Counted from the first letter of the stretch, positions 24,436 to 33,340 are shown. The stretch is DNA of 64,000 bases from WRDF01 sp031552235 (GCA_031552235.1 JAVBMR010000002.1:124001-188000), one strand, 5' to 3'. The notes: generated by a model from the sequence alone, not told the origin. Numbers and translations are program-made.

Positions 24436-25731
24436 ATGACGATGAATTTTGTAGAGGAACTCAAGTGGAGGGGAATGATCCACGATATCATGCCCGGAGC
24501 GGAAGAACTGCTTGCCAAAGAGATGGTGACGGCATATGTGGGCATCGACCCGACGGCCGACTCGCTGCATATCGGCCACCTTGTGAGCGTAATGATACTC
24601 AAACACTTCCAGGCAAGCGGACACCGCCCCGTAGCCCTCGTAGGAGGTGCCACGGGGATGATCGGCGACCCCTCGGGCAAATCGCTGGAGCGCAACCTGC
24701 TCGACGAAGCGACCTTGCGCCGCAACGAACATGGTATCAAGGCGCAACTCAGCAAACTCCTCGACTTCGAGTCCGCCGCACCCAACGCAGCGATGCTGGT
24801 CAACAACTACGACTGGATGAAGGACATAACCTTCCTCGATTTCATAAGGGACGTGGGCAAGCTCATCACCGTGAACTACATGATGAGCAAGGACTCGGTG
24901 AAGAAGCGTTTTAGCGGCGACGGCGACGGCATGAGCTTCACGGAATTCACCTACCAGCTTGTGCAGGGCTATGATTTCATGCACCTCTACGAGGCTGTGG
25001 GATGCAAACTCCAGCTCGGCGGCAGCGACCAGTGGGGCAACATCACCACAGGGGTCGAGCTTATCCGCCGCAAACTCAGCGGTGAGGCCTACGGCATTAC
25101 CTGTCCGCTGATAAAGAAGTCCGACGGTACAAAATTCGGCAAGACCGAGAGCGGCAACATCTGGCTCGACCCGCACTACACGTCGCCGTATAAATTCTAC
25201 CAGTTCTGGCTCAACGTCAGCGACGAGGACGCGAAAAGCTATATCAAGATATTCACCATGCTCGACATGGCGACCATAACCGACCTTATAGCCGAGCATG
25301 AGCAGGCGCCGCACGAACGAGCGCTGCAAAAGACCCTCGCACGTGAGCTGACTGTGATGATCCATTCAAGGGAAGAGTACGAAAAGGCGGTCGAAGCATC
25401 GCAGATACTTTTTGGCGGCGCAACGGCCGATGCCCTGAAAAAGCTCGATGAGAACACCTTGCTGGCTGTATTCGAAGGCGTGCCGCAGTTCAGCGCCGCA
25501 GCTGCCGACATAGCGGCCGGGATCAATTTCGTAGACCTCTGCACCGAAGTGGCGCCTGTCTTCCCCTCGAAAGGCGAAACCCGCAAACTCATACAGGGCG
25601 GCGGCGTGTCGCTCAACAAGGAGAAAGTCGCCGGCGCCGACCTCATAGTCGGGACGGGCGACCTCATAGCCGGGAAATACCTCCTGGTGCAGAAAGGTAA
25701 AAAGAATTATTACCTGATAATTGTGCAATAG
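24436..25731 (+). CDS. tyrS: Tyrosyl-tRNA synthetase
   Basis: 431 residues, usual bacterial length. HIGH 45-48, the KMSKS equivalent KFGKT (about 233-237), tyrosine pocket YDFMHLYEAVGCKLQLGGSDQWGN (short: GGSDQWGN), and an S4 RNA-binding domain in the last 65 residues (FPSKGETRKLIQGGGVSLN). The second Met (24442) is an alternative start. Followed after 37 bases by the palindromic asnA control region. Confidence 0.96.
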   Translation: MTMNFVEELKWRGMIHDIMPGAEELLAKEMVTAYVGIDPTADSLHIGHLVSVMILKHFQASGHRPVALVGGATGMIGDPSGKSLERNLLDEATLRRNEHGIKAQLSKLLDFESAAPNAAMLVNNYDWMKDITFLDFIRDVGKLITVNYMMSKDSVKKRFSGDGDGMSFTEFTYQLVQGYDFMHLYEAVGCKLQLGGSDQWGNITTGVELIRRKLSGEAYGITCPLIKKSDGTKFGKTESGNIWLDPHYTSPYKFYQFWLNVSDEDAKSYIKIFTMLDMATITDLIAEHEQAPHERALQKTLARELTVMIHSREEYEKAVEASQILFGGATADALKKLDENTLLAVFEGVPQFSAAAADIAAGINFVDLCTEVAPVFPSKGETRKLIQGGGVSLNKEKVAGADLIVGTGDLIAGKYLLVQKGKKNYYLIIVQ

Positions 25732-25763
25732 TCGAAACTACAGCCAAATAATATGCGTACCCC

Positions 25764-25807
25764 TTTGTGGAAAGTCGTCAAAAATTTGTATTTTTGACGA
25801 CTTTCCA
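25764..25807 (+). promoter_or_regulatory. asnA promoter embedded in a perfect 18-bp inverted repeat (putative operator)
   Basis: TTTG at 25764-25767, 21-base spacer, TATTTTTG at 25789-25796. The spacer and -7 box lie in a perfect palindrome: TGGAAAGTCGTCAAAAAT (25768-25785), loop TTGT, and its exact complement at 25790-25807. No T-run follows, so an operator is more likely than a tyrS terminator, though it could hinder read-through. Confidence 0.65.
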
Positions 25808-25822
25808 TTTAAACAGACAGCG

Positions 25823-26860
25823 ATGGCCCTTATCAAACCAGGCGGATACCGCAATATCTTAGGAACGGTGGAGAACACCGAGAAAGCGATAAAATATGTG
25901 AAGGACATGTTTCAGGACAACCTGTCGGCACAGTTGGCGCTGTTGCGCGTGACCGCCCCGATGGTGGTGATGCGCGGCACGGGGATCAACGACGACCTGA
26001 ACAGCGTGGAGCGTCCCGTAACCTTCCCGATCAAGGATATGGGCGACGCCCAGGCCGAGGTCGTGCATTCGCTCGCCAAATGGAAAAGGCTCAAGCTCGG
26101 CGAAATGGGCACCGAGCCGGGCAGGGGGATCTATACCGACATGAATGCCCTCCGTCCGGACGAGGAGTTGGACAACATACATTCGATATACGTCGACCAG
26201 TGGGACTGGGAAAAAGTGATACTGCCCGAACATCGCACGCTGGAGTTCCTCAAGCAGACCGTCCGCCGGATATACGAAGCTATCAAGGTAACTGAAAATA
26301 AGGTATATGTGGAGTTCCCGGAGATAAAACCGAACCTCCCCGAGGAGATATTCTTCATTCATTCCGAGGAGCTGCGCCGCATGTACCCGGATATGACGCC
26401 CAAAGAAAGGGAGGTCGAGATCGTGCGCAAGCATGGGGCGGTGTTCGTGATGGGGATCGGGCATCCGCTCGGCGACGGCGAGCTGCATGACGGCCGCGCG
26501 GCCGACTACGACGACTGGAGTACAGTGAACGAGGACGGCTTCAACGGCCTGAACGGCGATATACTGCTGTGGAACCCGATACTGGAGATCGCGTTCGAAG
26601 TTTCGAGCATGGGGGTGAGGGTCGATCCGGAGGCCATGTGCCGCCAGCTGAAGATGCGCGGCGAAGAGCATAAGGCCGAACTCGATTTTCATAAAAAATT
26701 GCTGGCCGGCGAGCTTCCGCAGACCATCGGCGGCGGTATCGGGCAGTCGCGACTGTGCATGTATCTGCTCCGCAAAGCCCATGTGGGCGAGATACAAAGC
26801 AGTATCTGGCCCGAATCCATGCGCGAAGAGTGCGCCAAGGCAGGCATCGATCTGGTGTAA
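25823..26860 (+). CDS. asnA: Aspartate-ammonia ligase (asparagine synthetase A)
   Basis: 345 residues from ATG 25823 (MALIKPGGYRN), 16 bases after the palindrome; the longer upstream frame reads through the promoter and is rejected. Class II synthetase-like fold: LRVTAPMVVMRGTGINDDLNGVE-type segment (here GTGINDDLNSVERPV), EPGRGIYTDMNALRPDEELDN reduced to YTDMNALRPDEELDN, VDQWDWEKV, and the C-terminal GGGIGQSRLCMYLL. Makes asparagine from aspartate, ammonia and ATP. The likely operator suggests regulation by asparagine or nitrogen status (inference). Confidence 0.95.
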   Translation: MALIKPGGYRNILGTVENTEKAIKYVKDMFQDNLSAQLALLRVTAPMVVMRGTGINDDLNSVERPVTFPIKDMGDAQAEVVHSLAKWKRLKLGEMGTEPGRGIYTDMNALRPDEELDNIHSIYVDQWDWEKVILPEHRTLEFLKQTVRRIYEAIKVTENKVYVEFPEIKPNLPEEIFFIHSEELRRMYPDMTPKEREVEIVRKHGAVFVMGIGHPLGDGELHDGRAADYDDWSTVNEDGFNGLNGDILLWNPILEIAFEVSSMGVRVDPEAMCRQLKMRGEEHKAELDFHKKLLAGELPQTIGGGIGQSRLCMYLLRKAHVGEIQSSIWPESMREECAKAGIDLV

Positions 26861-26861
26861 A

Positions 26862-26959
26862 GTGCCTTCCGGCACACGGGGAAAGCAGAAGTCTTAGCTC
26901 ACACCGGAATGTTATGGTGTGAAATAACTTTCATGTTCTGCCCGTGTCGCGACAGCGAC
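26862..26959. repeat. Family E REP-like doublet after asnA
   Basis: Head hairpin GTGCC-TTCC-GGCAC (26862-26875) one base after the asnA stop; flank ACGGGGAAAGCAGAA pairs with TTCTGCCCGTG before the tail hairpin GTCGC-GACA-GCGAC (26946-26959). So two inverted hairpins joined by an imperfect long stem. An inner ACACC..GGTGT stem is also present. Confidence 0.7.
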
Positions 26960-27007
26960 TTCCGGGCAAAACCGCTATCTTAGCATTCGCATAGATGCGC
27001 TCCAGAT

Positions 27008-29263
27008 ATGACCGAACTTTACGCAGACATAGTCGTCCCGCTCGCCCAGCCGCCGTTCACGTTCCGCGTGGACGAAAAACTGCGCACGGGTATCGCCGAG
27101 GGGATGTGCGTGAAGGTGCAGCTGGGGCCGAGCAAACTTTACACTGGTATCGTGTGGCGGCTGCACAACGACATGCCGCCGTTCAAAACTATCAAGACCG
27201 TGAGCGAGTATGTTCCGCATTCGCCGCGCCTTAGCTCGACCGCGATGAAATTTTGGGAGTGGGTGGCTGCATATTATATGTGTACGCTGGGCGAGGTTAT
27301 GCGCGGGGCGATGCCGGCGGCGCTCAAACCCGAGGGGTTCATGGACGGCGATTTCTCGCACTCCGGCAATGCCCCGAGAGAGGTGAAATACCTCAAACTT
27401 CATCCGCGGATAGCCGATGAACTTGCCCTCGGGGATGTTTTCGAGTCCATGAAGCGCGCCCCGAAGCAGTATGAAGCGCTTCTGACGTTTGTTTCGGCCA
27501 TGCCTGATGGTACTGTTTTTTCGGGTGTGTTGCCGCGGAGGCTTTTGAATGCCGACTCGGTGATAATAAACGCGCTTGTCAGAAAGCAGGTGCTGACGAC
27601 CGAAACCCGCATACTCGAACACGGCGAACTTCCTCCGCTGCCCGAAGTCCTGCCGGAACTCACAGCCAGCCAGGCTGATGCCGCCGCGGAAATCAGAAAA
27701 TCGCAGAAGCCGGTATTGCTGCACGGCGTGACCGGCAGCGGTAAGACCGAAATCTACATACACTTTATAAATGAGCAGCTTGGGGCGGGACGGAACGCGA
27801 TGTACCTGCTGCCCGAGATCGCTATGACCTCGCAGTTGATTTCGCGCATAAGCGCATACTTCGGCGAGCGAGTGGTGGTTTACCATTCGCGCCTGAACGA
27901 CCGCCAGCGAGCCGAAAATTACCGCAGGGTTGCCGACAGCAAGGGAGGAATGCTTATCCTCGGTGTGCGCTCTGCTGTGTTTATGCCTGTTGATGATCTG
28001 GGGCTTGTGATAGTCGACGAGGAGCATGACGACAGCTATAAACAGGCCGACCCGGCGCCGCGCTACAACGCCCGCGACTGCGCTGTCCTGCTCGGGAAAC
28101 TGCATGGCGCTCAGGTTGTCCTGGGCAGCGCCACGCCTTCGGTCGAGAGCTACGCGAACGTTATGGACGGCAAGTACGGTGTCGCCGCGCTCACGGAAAG
28201 ATACGGCGGCGTGCAGATGCCCGAGGTGATAACATCCGACACGATCACCGCCGTAAAGCGCGGCGAACGGATCTCGCATTTCAATAAGGTACTCAAAGAT
28301 AAGATGGCCGCCGCACTCGAAGCCGGCGAACAGGTGATGCTGTTCCAGAACAGGCGCGGGTTCTCGCCATACATGGAATGCACCGAGTGCGGAAGCGTCC
28401 CGATGTGCCGCGACTGCAACGTTGCGCTGACACTGCATAAGGCCGAAGGCCGCCTGCGTTGCCATTATTGCGGCCGCGGCGAACCCATTCCGGTTGCATG
28501 CCCGTCTTGCGGCGCCCACGCCGTGGCCGCCAGGGGTTTTGGGACCGAAAAGGTGGAAGAGGAGCTTGTCCGGTTGTTTCCCGGGGCGAGGGTAGTCCGC
28601 CTCGACCGCGACACGGCGCAATCTGTGCGCGCATACAACGCCGTGATAGAATCTTTCGAGAAGGGGCAGGCCGATATACTTGTGGGTACGCAAATGATAA
28701 CCAAGGGGTTCGACTTCGCCGGGGTGTCGGTCGTGGGGATACTCAACGCCGACAACCTGCTGAACTATCCCGATTTCAGGGCGGGCGAGAGGGCCTACCA
28801 GATAATAGCCCAGATGGCAGGCCGGGCCGGAAGGCGCGGTAAAAGGGGCGAGGTGGTGATCCAAACCTCATGCCCCGACAACGCGATAATACGCCAGGCC
28901 GCTGCCGGGGACTACGCCGCCATGATAAGGATGCAATTGGCCGAACGTTCCGATTTCTTCTATCCCCCATATTGCCGTTTGATAAACGTTACGTTGAAAT
29001 TCCGCGACAAGGCCGTGCTTGATGGGGCGGCGGCAAGGTTCCGCGAATTGCTCGCCCCGGCGCTCGGACAGAGGCTTTTAGGGCCGCAACCTCCTGTGGT
29101 CGACCGCATAAAGAGGGAATACCTGCTGACGTTCATGATAAAGACGCCCCGTTACGAATCGTTCGTGGCGACGAAAAAGACACTCTCCGCGGCAGTCAAG
29201 GCGCTTAATTCCGAAGAAAAGTTCAGGTATGTGGTCGTTATACCGGACGTAGACCCTGTTTAG
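27008..29263 (+). CDS. priA: Primosomal protein N' (replication restart helicase PriA)
   Basis: 751 residues. N-terminal DNA-binding domain, then helicase core with Walker A GVTGSGKTE (about 240-248), DEEH box VDEEHDDSYKQ, motif III LGSATPS, paired zinc fingers rich in Cys (CTECGSVPMCRDCN; CHYCGRGE; CPSCGAHA, about 457-505), motif V GTQMITKGFDF and VI AGRAGRRGKRG. Reloads the replisome at stalled forks. Four bases separate it from comFC. Confidence 0.95.
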   Translation: MTELYADIVVPLAQPPFTFRVDEKLRTGIAEGMCVKVQLGPSKLYTGIVWRLHNDMPPFKTIKTVSEYVPHSPRLSSTAMKFWEWVAAYYMCTLGEVMRGAMPAALKPEGFMDGDFSHSGNAPREVKYLKLHPRIADELALGDVFESMKRAPKQYEALLTFVSAMPDGTVFSGVLPRRLLNADSVIINALVRKQVLTTETRILEHGELPPLPEVLPELTASQADAAAEIRKSQKPVLLHGVTGSGKTEIYIHFINEQLGAGRNAMYLLPEIAMTSQLISRISAYFGERVVVYHSRLNDRQRAENYRRVADSKGGMLILGVRSAVFMPVDDLGLVIVDEEHDDSYKQADPAPRYNARDCAVLLGKLHGAQVVLGSATPSVESYANVMDGKYGVAALTERYGGVQMPEVITSDTITAVKRGERISHFNKVLKDKMAAALEAGEQVMLFQNRRGFSPYMECTECGSVPMCRDCNVALTLHKAEGRLRCHYCGRGEPIPVACPSCGAHAVAARGFGTEKVEEELVRLFPGARVVRLDRDTAQSVRAYNAVIESFEKGQADILVGTQMITKGFDFAGVSVVGILNADNLLNYPDFRAGERAYQIIAQMAGRAGRRGKRGEVVIQTSCPDNAIIRQAAAGDYAAMIRMQLAERSDFFYPPYCRLINVTLKFRDKAVLDGAAARFRELLAPALGQRLLGPQPPVVDRIKREYLLTFMIKTPRYESFVATKKTLSAAVKALNSEEKFRYVVVIPDVDPV

Positions 29264-29267
29264 CCAG

Positions 29268-30005
29268 ATGTCCGGAATGAATCATAAGACTCCTATGAAC
29301 CCTCTGAAAGACATAATGGGACTTTTCCTGCCGCGCGTGTGCGCGATGTGCGGCGAACCCCTGCCCGAACATGTGGATTTCATCTGCACCGCATGCCGGT
29401 GGGAGATGCCGCTCACGGGATTCGGCAGCCAGTTCGACAATCCTGTTGCGCACAAATTTCACGGCCTTCTTCCGGTGGTCAACGCCTCGTCGTATTTTTG
29501 GTTCGCCGACGGAAGCGACGTGCGCTCGATGATACACGCCTTTAAATACGACGGCAACTGGCGGTATGCCTTGAAAGCAGGCGAATGGTATGGCGCCGAA
29601 CTCAAGGCGGGAGGCCTGTACGGCAGAGTAGACGTCATCGTTCCGGTGCCGCTACACTTTCGCAAGCTGCTCAAACGCGGTTACAACCAGGCGGAATACA
29701 TCGGCGAAGGGATGGCGGCGGCGATGGATCTCCCTCTCGACAGGCGGAGCGTCGTCCGCCGCCGCTACAACAGAAGCCAGACAGAGCGGCGCAAGAGCGA
29801 ACGCTGGGAGAACGTAGAGGGCATATTTGCAGTAAAGCGTCCAGACAGGCTTGCGGGTAAGCATATCCTGCTGGTCGACGATGTGCTTACTACCGGGGCT
29901 ACCATAATATCATGCGCGCAGGCCATCCTGGACGCCGTTCCCGACTGCCGCATAAGCATTGCCACGCTCGCCGCTTCGAGGGCTGAGTTTGGGGATTTCA
30001 AGTAA
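29268..30005 (+). CDS. comFC: ComF family phosphoribosyltransferase-like protein
   Basis: 245 residues. An N-terminal Cys4 zinc knuckle (CAMCGEPLPEHVDFICTAC as CAMC and CTAC pairs) and a C-terminal PRPP-binding loop LLVDDVLTTGATI (about 203-215). Relatives contribute to DNA uptake or recombination; molecular role not settled. Later in-frame ATGs at 29277 and 29295 are alternative starts. Immediately downstream of priA, a frequent pairing. A diverged REP-like head (GCGGC-TTCC-GCGAC) begins on the base after its stop. Confidence 0.88.
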   Translation: MSGMNHKTPMNPLKDIMGLFLPRVCAMCGEPLPEHVDFICTACRWEMPLTGFGSQFDNPVAHKFHGLLPVVNASSYFWFADGSDVRSMIHAFKYDGNWRYALKAGEWYGAELKAGGLYGRVDVIVPVPLHFRKLLKRGYNQAEYIGEGMAAAMDLPLDRRSVVRRRYNRSQTERRKSERWENVEGIFAVKRPDRLAGKHILLVDDVLTTGATIISCAQAILDAVPDCRISIATLAASRAEFGDFK

Positions 30006-30019
30006 GCGGCTTCCGCGAC
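30006..30019 (+). repeat. Diverged family E head hairpin after comFC
   Basis: GCGGC-TTCC-GCGAC directly after TAA, then ACGGGAAGAGCGG as in other family E flanks. Two mismatches in the stem. The 30006-30317 gap otherwise holds a family C copy and a terminator. Confidence 0.4.
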
Positions 30020-30141
30020 ACGGGAAGAGCGGCGTTGTTATCATCATGCTGCCTTGTCTTAGTGCGGATTGATTTTCCTGCGATTTCCGGGTGTTGGCAG
30101 GCGCTCTTTTTTGGACCGATGCCATGTTGATTACTGCATTT

Positions 30142-30213
30142 TACATCCTGCGGCTCCGGGGGCGAAATCGAAGATTTCGAGCCGCAGGATGTAGTGATTG
30201 TTTTGCAATCGCT
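30142..30213. repeat. Family C double hairpin, copy 2
   Basis: Perfect 15-bp stem TACATCCTGCGGCTC / GAGCCGCAGGATGTA (30142-30156 and 30179-30193) with inner GAAATC/GATTTC, followed by a second hairpin GTGATTG-TTTTG-CAATCGC. Same plan as copies at 23957 and 38669, but the second stem has a different sequence. Confidence 0.7.
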
Positions 30214-30260
30214 GTCTTTCCGGATACCGTGTCTATTGCCAGTCGTGCAGTTAGATAAAA

Positions 30261-30294
30261 AACAAAGGACAGTGCTTGCGCACTGTCCTTTGTT
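30261..30294. terminator. Bidirectional terminator between comFC and frr
   Basis: 15-bp perfect stem AACAAAGGACAGTGC / GCACTGTCCTTTGTT with loop TTGC and T-runs on both strands. Confidence 0.85.
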
Positions 30295-30317
30295 TTTTAT
30301 AGAATGACGGTCGCAGA

Positions 30318-30881
30318 TTACACGGTCATGATCTCTTTTTCTTTTTCGAGGATCACCTCATCGACCTTTTTCGAGAATTTGTCGATCATTTTCTGGGTGT
30401 CGGCCTCGCCGTCTTTCGCCATATCTTCCGGCATACCTTCCTTCTGGGCCTTTTTGAACGCCTCTACAGCGTCGCGGCGGATGTTGCGCAGGCTTACGCG
30501 GGCGGTTTCGGCATCGGTCTTGACCTGCTTCACAAGGTCTTTGCGGCGTTCCTCGGTGAGCGGCGGGATGTTCAGGCGGATATGTTCCCCGTTGTTCGAG
30601 GGCGTCATGCCTATGTTGCCGTTGATAATGGCTTTTTCGATTGCCGGGATCAAGCCTTTCTCCCACGGCTGGATAAGCACCGTTTTGGCGTCCGGAACGT
30701 TCACGCTCGCCACCTGTGCGATGGGAGTGGGGTTGCCGTAGTAGTCTACCATAATACCGTTGAGGATGCTTTGGCTTGCTTTTCCGGCGCGGATGGCGAG
30801 CAGCGCTTCCTGGAGGTGCTCGATGGCTTTCTGCATCTTGGCGCTTGCCGAGTCGAGGATCTGTTTGCTTTCTTCCGTCAT
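30318..30881 (-). CDS. frr: Ribosome recycling factor
   Basis: 187 residues, all-helical plus a small beta domain, standard RRF length. Recognisable by ALLAIRAGKASQSILNGIMVDYYG and NIPPLTEERRKDLVKQVK segments. Splits post-termination ribosomes together with EF-G. Last gene of the ompA-like/orphan/pyrH/tlpA-like/frr cluster; 8 bases after the tlpA-like gene. Confidence 0.96.
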   Translation of the reverse strand: MTEESKQILDSASAKMQKAIEHLQEALLAIRAGKASQSILNGIMVDYYGNPTPIAQVASVNVPDAKTVLIQPWEKGLIPAIEKAIINGNIGMTPSNNGEHIRLNIPPLTEERRKDLVKQVKTDAETARVSLRNIRRDAVEAFKKAQKEGMPEDMAKDGEADTQKMIDKFSKKVDEVILEKEKEIMTV

Positions 30882-30889
30882 AGTTTCGG

Positions 30890-31396
30890 TTATTTTGATT
30901 TAAGGGTTTTGTCTATGTCCGATATAAGTTCGTGGAACAGTTCGTTGCTGTATCCCATGTGCACCCCGGCGATACGGCCGTCGCGGCCGATGATGTAGTT
31001 CCGCGGGATGGAGTTATCCGCAAATTTATTAAATATATCCGAATCCGTATCGAGTCCCATACGGAATTTGTAGTTGGTCATCCTGCGGAAGTTCTCGACC
31101 TTATCCCTTGTTTCACCGCGCGAGATGGCTATGAATACCAGATCGTCCTTGGCGAAGCGGTCTACGATCTCGCTGTCCACACGGCTCAGTTCGGCACGGC
31201 ACGGCTGGCACCATGTCGCCCAGAAATTTATAACGACTACCTTTCCCTTGAGGTCGGCGATATTTACCACCGAACCGTCGAGCATCTTCACTGTGAAATT
31301 CGGGGCCGGGTCGCCTTTTTTCAGTTTCGAGCCGTCCTGCCCCGACGCGGCTGCCGCGAACATGAGCATGGGCAATAACAATAGGAACTTTTTCAT
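30890..31396 (-). CDS. TlpA-like periplasmic thioredoxin-fold protein
   Basis: 168 residues from ATG 31396 (MKKFLLLLPMLMF); the upstream extension lies inside pyrH and is not coding. Signal peptide about 1-20 (AAAASGQ), AhpC/TSA-TlpA fold, active site FWATWCQPC (about 64-72, CxxC with Gln-Pro) and cis-Pro region NSIPRNYIIGRDG. Likely a periplasmic thiol reductase or oxidase. It separates pyrH from frr, usually neighbours, 23 bases after pyrH. Confidence 0.85.
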   Translation of the reverse strand: MKKFLLLLPMLMFAAAASGQDGSKLKKGDPAPNFTVKMLDGSVVNIADLKGKVVVINFWATWCQPCRAELSRVDSEIVDRFAKDDLVFIAISRGETRDKVENFRRMTNYKFRMGLDTDSDIFNKFADNSIPRNYIIGRDGRIAGVHMGYSNELFHELISDIDKTLKSK

Positions 31397-31419
31397 CTCT
31401 TTTGGATAGGGCACGAATA

Positions 31420-32124
31420 TTATTCTACTATAGTCCCTATTTTTTCGCCTGAGATCACCCGGGCCAGGTTGCCTTCGGTGTCCATGTCGAATACGACGAT
31501 CGGCAGGCCGTTCTCCTTGCAAAGTGTGAACGCCGTGAGGTCCATTACTTTGAGGCTGCGGCGGTACACCTCGTCGAACGAGAGCCGGTCGAATTTAGTG
31601 GCGGTCGGATCTTTCTCGGGGTCTGCCGTGTAGATGCCGTCGACCCGTGTGCCTTTGAGGAGTACGTCGGCTTCTATCTCGACGCCGCGCAGTGCGGATG
31701 CGGTGTCGGTCGTGAAATAGGGGTTGGAGGTTCCTCCGCCTATAATAACGACAAAACCGGCTTCCAAGTATTCGAGCGCCTTCGCTTTCGAGTAATATTC
31801 GCCGACAGGTTCCATGCATATCGAGGTCAGAACCTTGCATTTCACACCTTCGCTTTCGAGGTATGACTGCAGCGCCAGCGAGTTGATTACCGTGGCGAGC
31901 ATACCCATCTGGTCTCCTTTCACGCGGTCGAAACCCTTCCCCGTGCCGCTCAGGCCGCGGAAAATGTTGCCTCCGCCGATGACTATGCCTATCTGTACGC
32001 CTTTGGCGGCAACGGCTTTTATCTGTTTCGAGTAGCTGGCCAGCACGTCCGCCGAAAGTCCTTTGGACTCTCCGCCTCCGAGCGATTCGCCGCTGAGTTT
32101 GAGTAATACCCTTTTGTATGTCAT
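31420..32124 (-). CDS. pyrH: UMP kinase
   Basis: 234 residues, amino-acid-kinase fold: KRVLLKLSGESLGG at the start, IVIGGGNIFRG (about 50-60), TSICMEPVGEYYSKAKAL, and DPEKDPTATKFDRLSFDE. Start chosen at ATG 32124 (MTYKRVLL) because it overlaps the upstream TGA as ATGA, a coupling arrangement; the longer start at 32136 would overlap the upstream gene by 16 bases. Phosphorylates UMP to UDP. Confidence 0.95.
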   Translation of the reverse strand: MTYKRVLLKLSGESLGGGESKGLSADVLASYSKQIKAVAAKGVQIGIVIGGGNIFRGLSGTGKGFDRVKGDQMGMLATVINSLALQSYLESEGVKCKVLTSICMEPVGEYYSKAKALEYLEAGFVVIIGGGTSNPYFTTDTASALRGVEIEADVLLKGTRVDGIYTADPEKDPTATKFDRLSFDEVYRRSLKVMDLTAFTLCKENGLPIVVFDMDTEGNLARVISGEKIGTIVE

Positions 32125-32474
32125 GCCTTTACCCATTTTTTTGCAAGCGATTTATAACCGAATATATTCATGCTTCGACCTTGGCCGTTCGATGCTATCT
32201 TGAGCTTGCCGCTACTGTTCTTTTGGTTTTCCGAAAGAAACTCTCCGATATATCGGTGCACTTTTCTGAAAGGATCGCTTTCGTTGTGTTCCATAATTTG
32301 CACGGCCAGCCATTGTACATACATTCTTTGAATGCGTTGCGTATAGGACTGAATAAAATCGTGAGTGTCGATCTCTTTTTTCTTGCTATTATGCAACAAA
32401 TCTTGTAATATATCCTCTATGCGATCTATGTCGCCTGCCATGTATTCGGATATCAATATTTTTGTATTGCTCAT
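32121..32474 (-). CDS. Small helical protein of unknown function upstream of pyrH
   Basis: 117 residues, not recognised. Mostly helical, charged, no signal peptide or membrane segment (GDIDRIEDILQDLLHNSKKKE; YTQRIQRMYVQWLAVQIMEH). Lys/Ser/Asn-rich C-terminal third. Markedly lower GC than the neighbours. Its TGA overlaps the pyrH ATG (ATGA) and its start is 8 bases after the ompA-like gene, so it is translated as part of the operon. The composition suggests recent acquisition (inference). Confidence 0.65.
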   Translation of the reverse strand: MSNTKILISEYMAGDIDRIEDILQDLLHNSKKKEIDTHDFIQSYTQRIQRMYVQWLAVQIMEHNESDPFRKVHRYIGEFLSENQKNSSGKLKIASNGQGRSMNIFGYKSLAKKWVKA

Positions 32475-32482
32475 AATGCCAA

Positions 32483-33340
32483 TTATTTATCCAACATCCT
32501 CATCAGCTCGTCGAGCTTCGGGGTGAGTATTATTTCGGTGCGGCGGTTTTTGGCACGTGCTTCGGTCGTATTTGCCTTATCCACAGGCAGGTATTCGCCG
32601 CGGCCGGCAGTTACTATGCGGTCGGGCGCGATGCCTTTGTTCTCAAGGAGCAGGCGTGTAACCGTGGTCGCGCGTTTCACGCTCAGGTCGAGGTTATCTT
32701 TGAGGTTGCCGTTCGGACGGTACGGAACGTCGTCCGTGTGGCCTTCGACCATGATGTTGATGTCGGTGTTAGTTGCGAGTACCGCCGCGAGGTCGTGTAC
32801 GGCTTTTGCGCCGTTGGGGTCGATCTCGAAGCTGCCCGAGCGGAACAGCAGCTTGTCGTCCATCGAAACGTAGACCTTGCCGTCGCGGGTGGAGATCGAA
32901 AGCCCTTTGCCGTCGAAGCCCAGGAGGGCGTTGGCCACCTGCCTGCGGATGGCCTCGATGGCGTCTTCGCGGGCGCGGAGCATCTGTTCGAGTTCCGCCA
33001 TGCGTTCTTCGCGCTCACGCAGCTGTTTCTGGTTGTCCTCCAACTGGCGCAGCATGCGTGCCGCTTCGGCCGAGCCGTCCGCAAGGAGTTTCTTGTAACG
33101 CTCGCCGAGAGTGGCGTTTTCCTGTTCGAGCCGGGCTTTGTCCGCGCGGAGTATTTCGAGTTCGGCAGTAAGTTTGTTGTTGTTCTCGGTCAGGTCGTCT
33201 ATTCGGACGTTGGCCGACGAAAGCTCGCTTTCGAGCCTGAGCGCCTCGGCCCTCACCGAGTTGAAGACCTTGTTCGACACGCACGAAAGCGACATGGAGG
33301 CCACGGCCCCGATAGTCAGTATTTTAAAAAACGTTTTCAT
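32483..33340 (-). CDS. OmpA-family lipoprotein with coiled coil
   Basis: 285 residues. Lipoprotein signal with lipobox SLSC (Cys about 20). Long coiled coil about 28-140 (LESELSSANVRIDDLTENNN; EERMAELEQMLRAREDAIE). OmpA C-terminal peptidoglycan-binding domain about 155-275: LLFRSGSFEIDPNG, VEGHTDDVPY, DLSVKRATTVTRLLLENKGI, ARNRR-like AKNRRTEI. Anchors the outer membrane to peptidoglycan; the Asp and Arg needed for diaminopimelate binding are present. First gene of its cluster. Confidence 0.88.
   Translation of the reverse strand: MKTFFKILTIGAVASMSLSCVSNKVFNSVRAEALRLESELSSANVRIDDLTENNNKLTAELEILRADKARLEQENATLGERYKKLLADGSAEAARMLRQLEDNQKQLREREERMAELEQMLRAREDAIEAIRRQVANALLGFDGKGLSISTRDGKVYVSMDDKLLFRSGSFEIDPNGAKAVHDLAAVLATNTDINIMVEGHTDDVPYRPNGNLKDNLDLSVKRATTVTRLLLENKGIAPDRIVTAGRGEYLPVDKANTTEARAKNRRTEIILTPKLDELMRMLDK

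Noticed and set aside
25768..25807. Palindrome as the tyrS terminator
   Set aside because: The stem is strong, but no T-run follows and it contains the asnA -7 box; an operator is the better reading, though read-through damping cannot be excluded.
26975..28864. 629-codon minus-strand frame opposite priA
   Set aside because: Antisense to an intact PriA with all helicase and zinc motifs; His/Arg-rich, no known domain.
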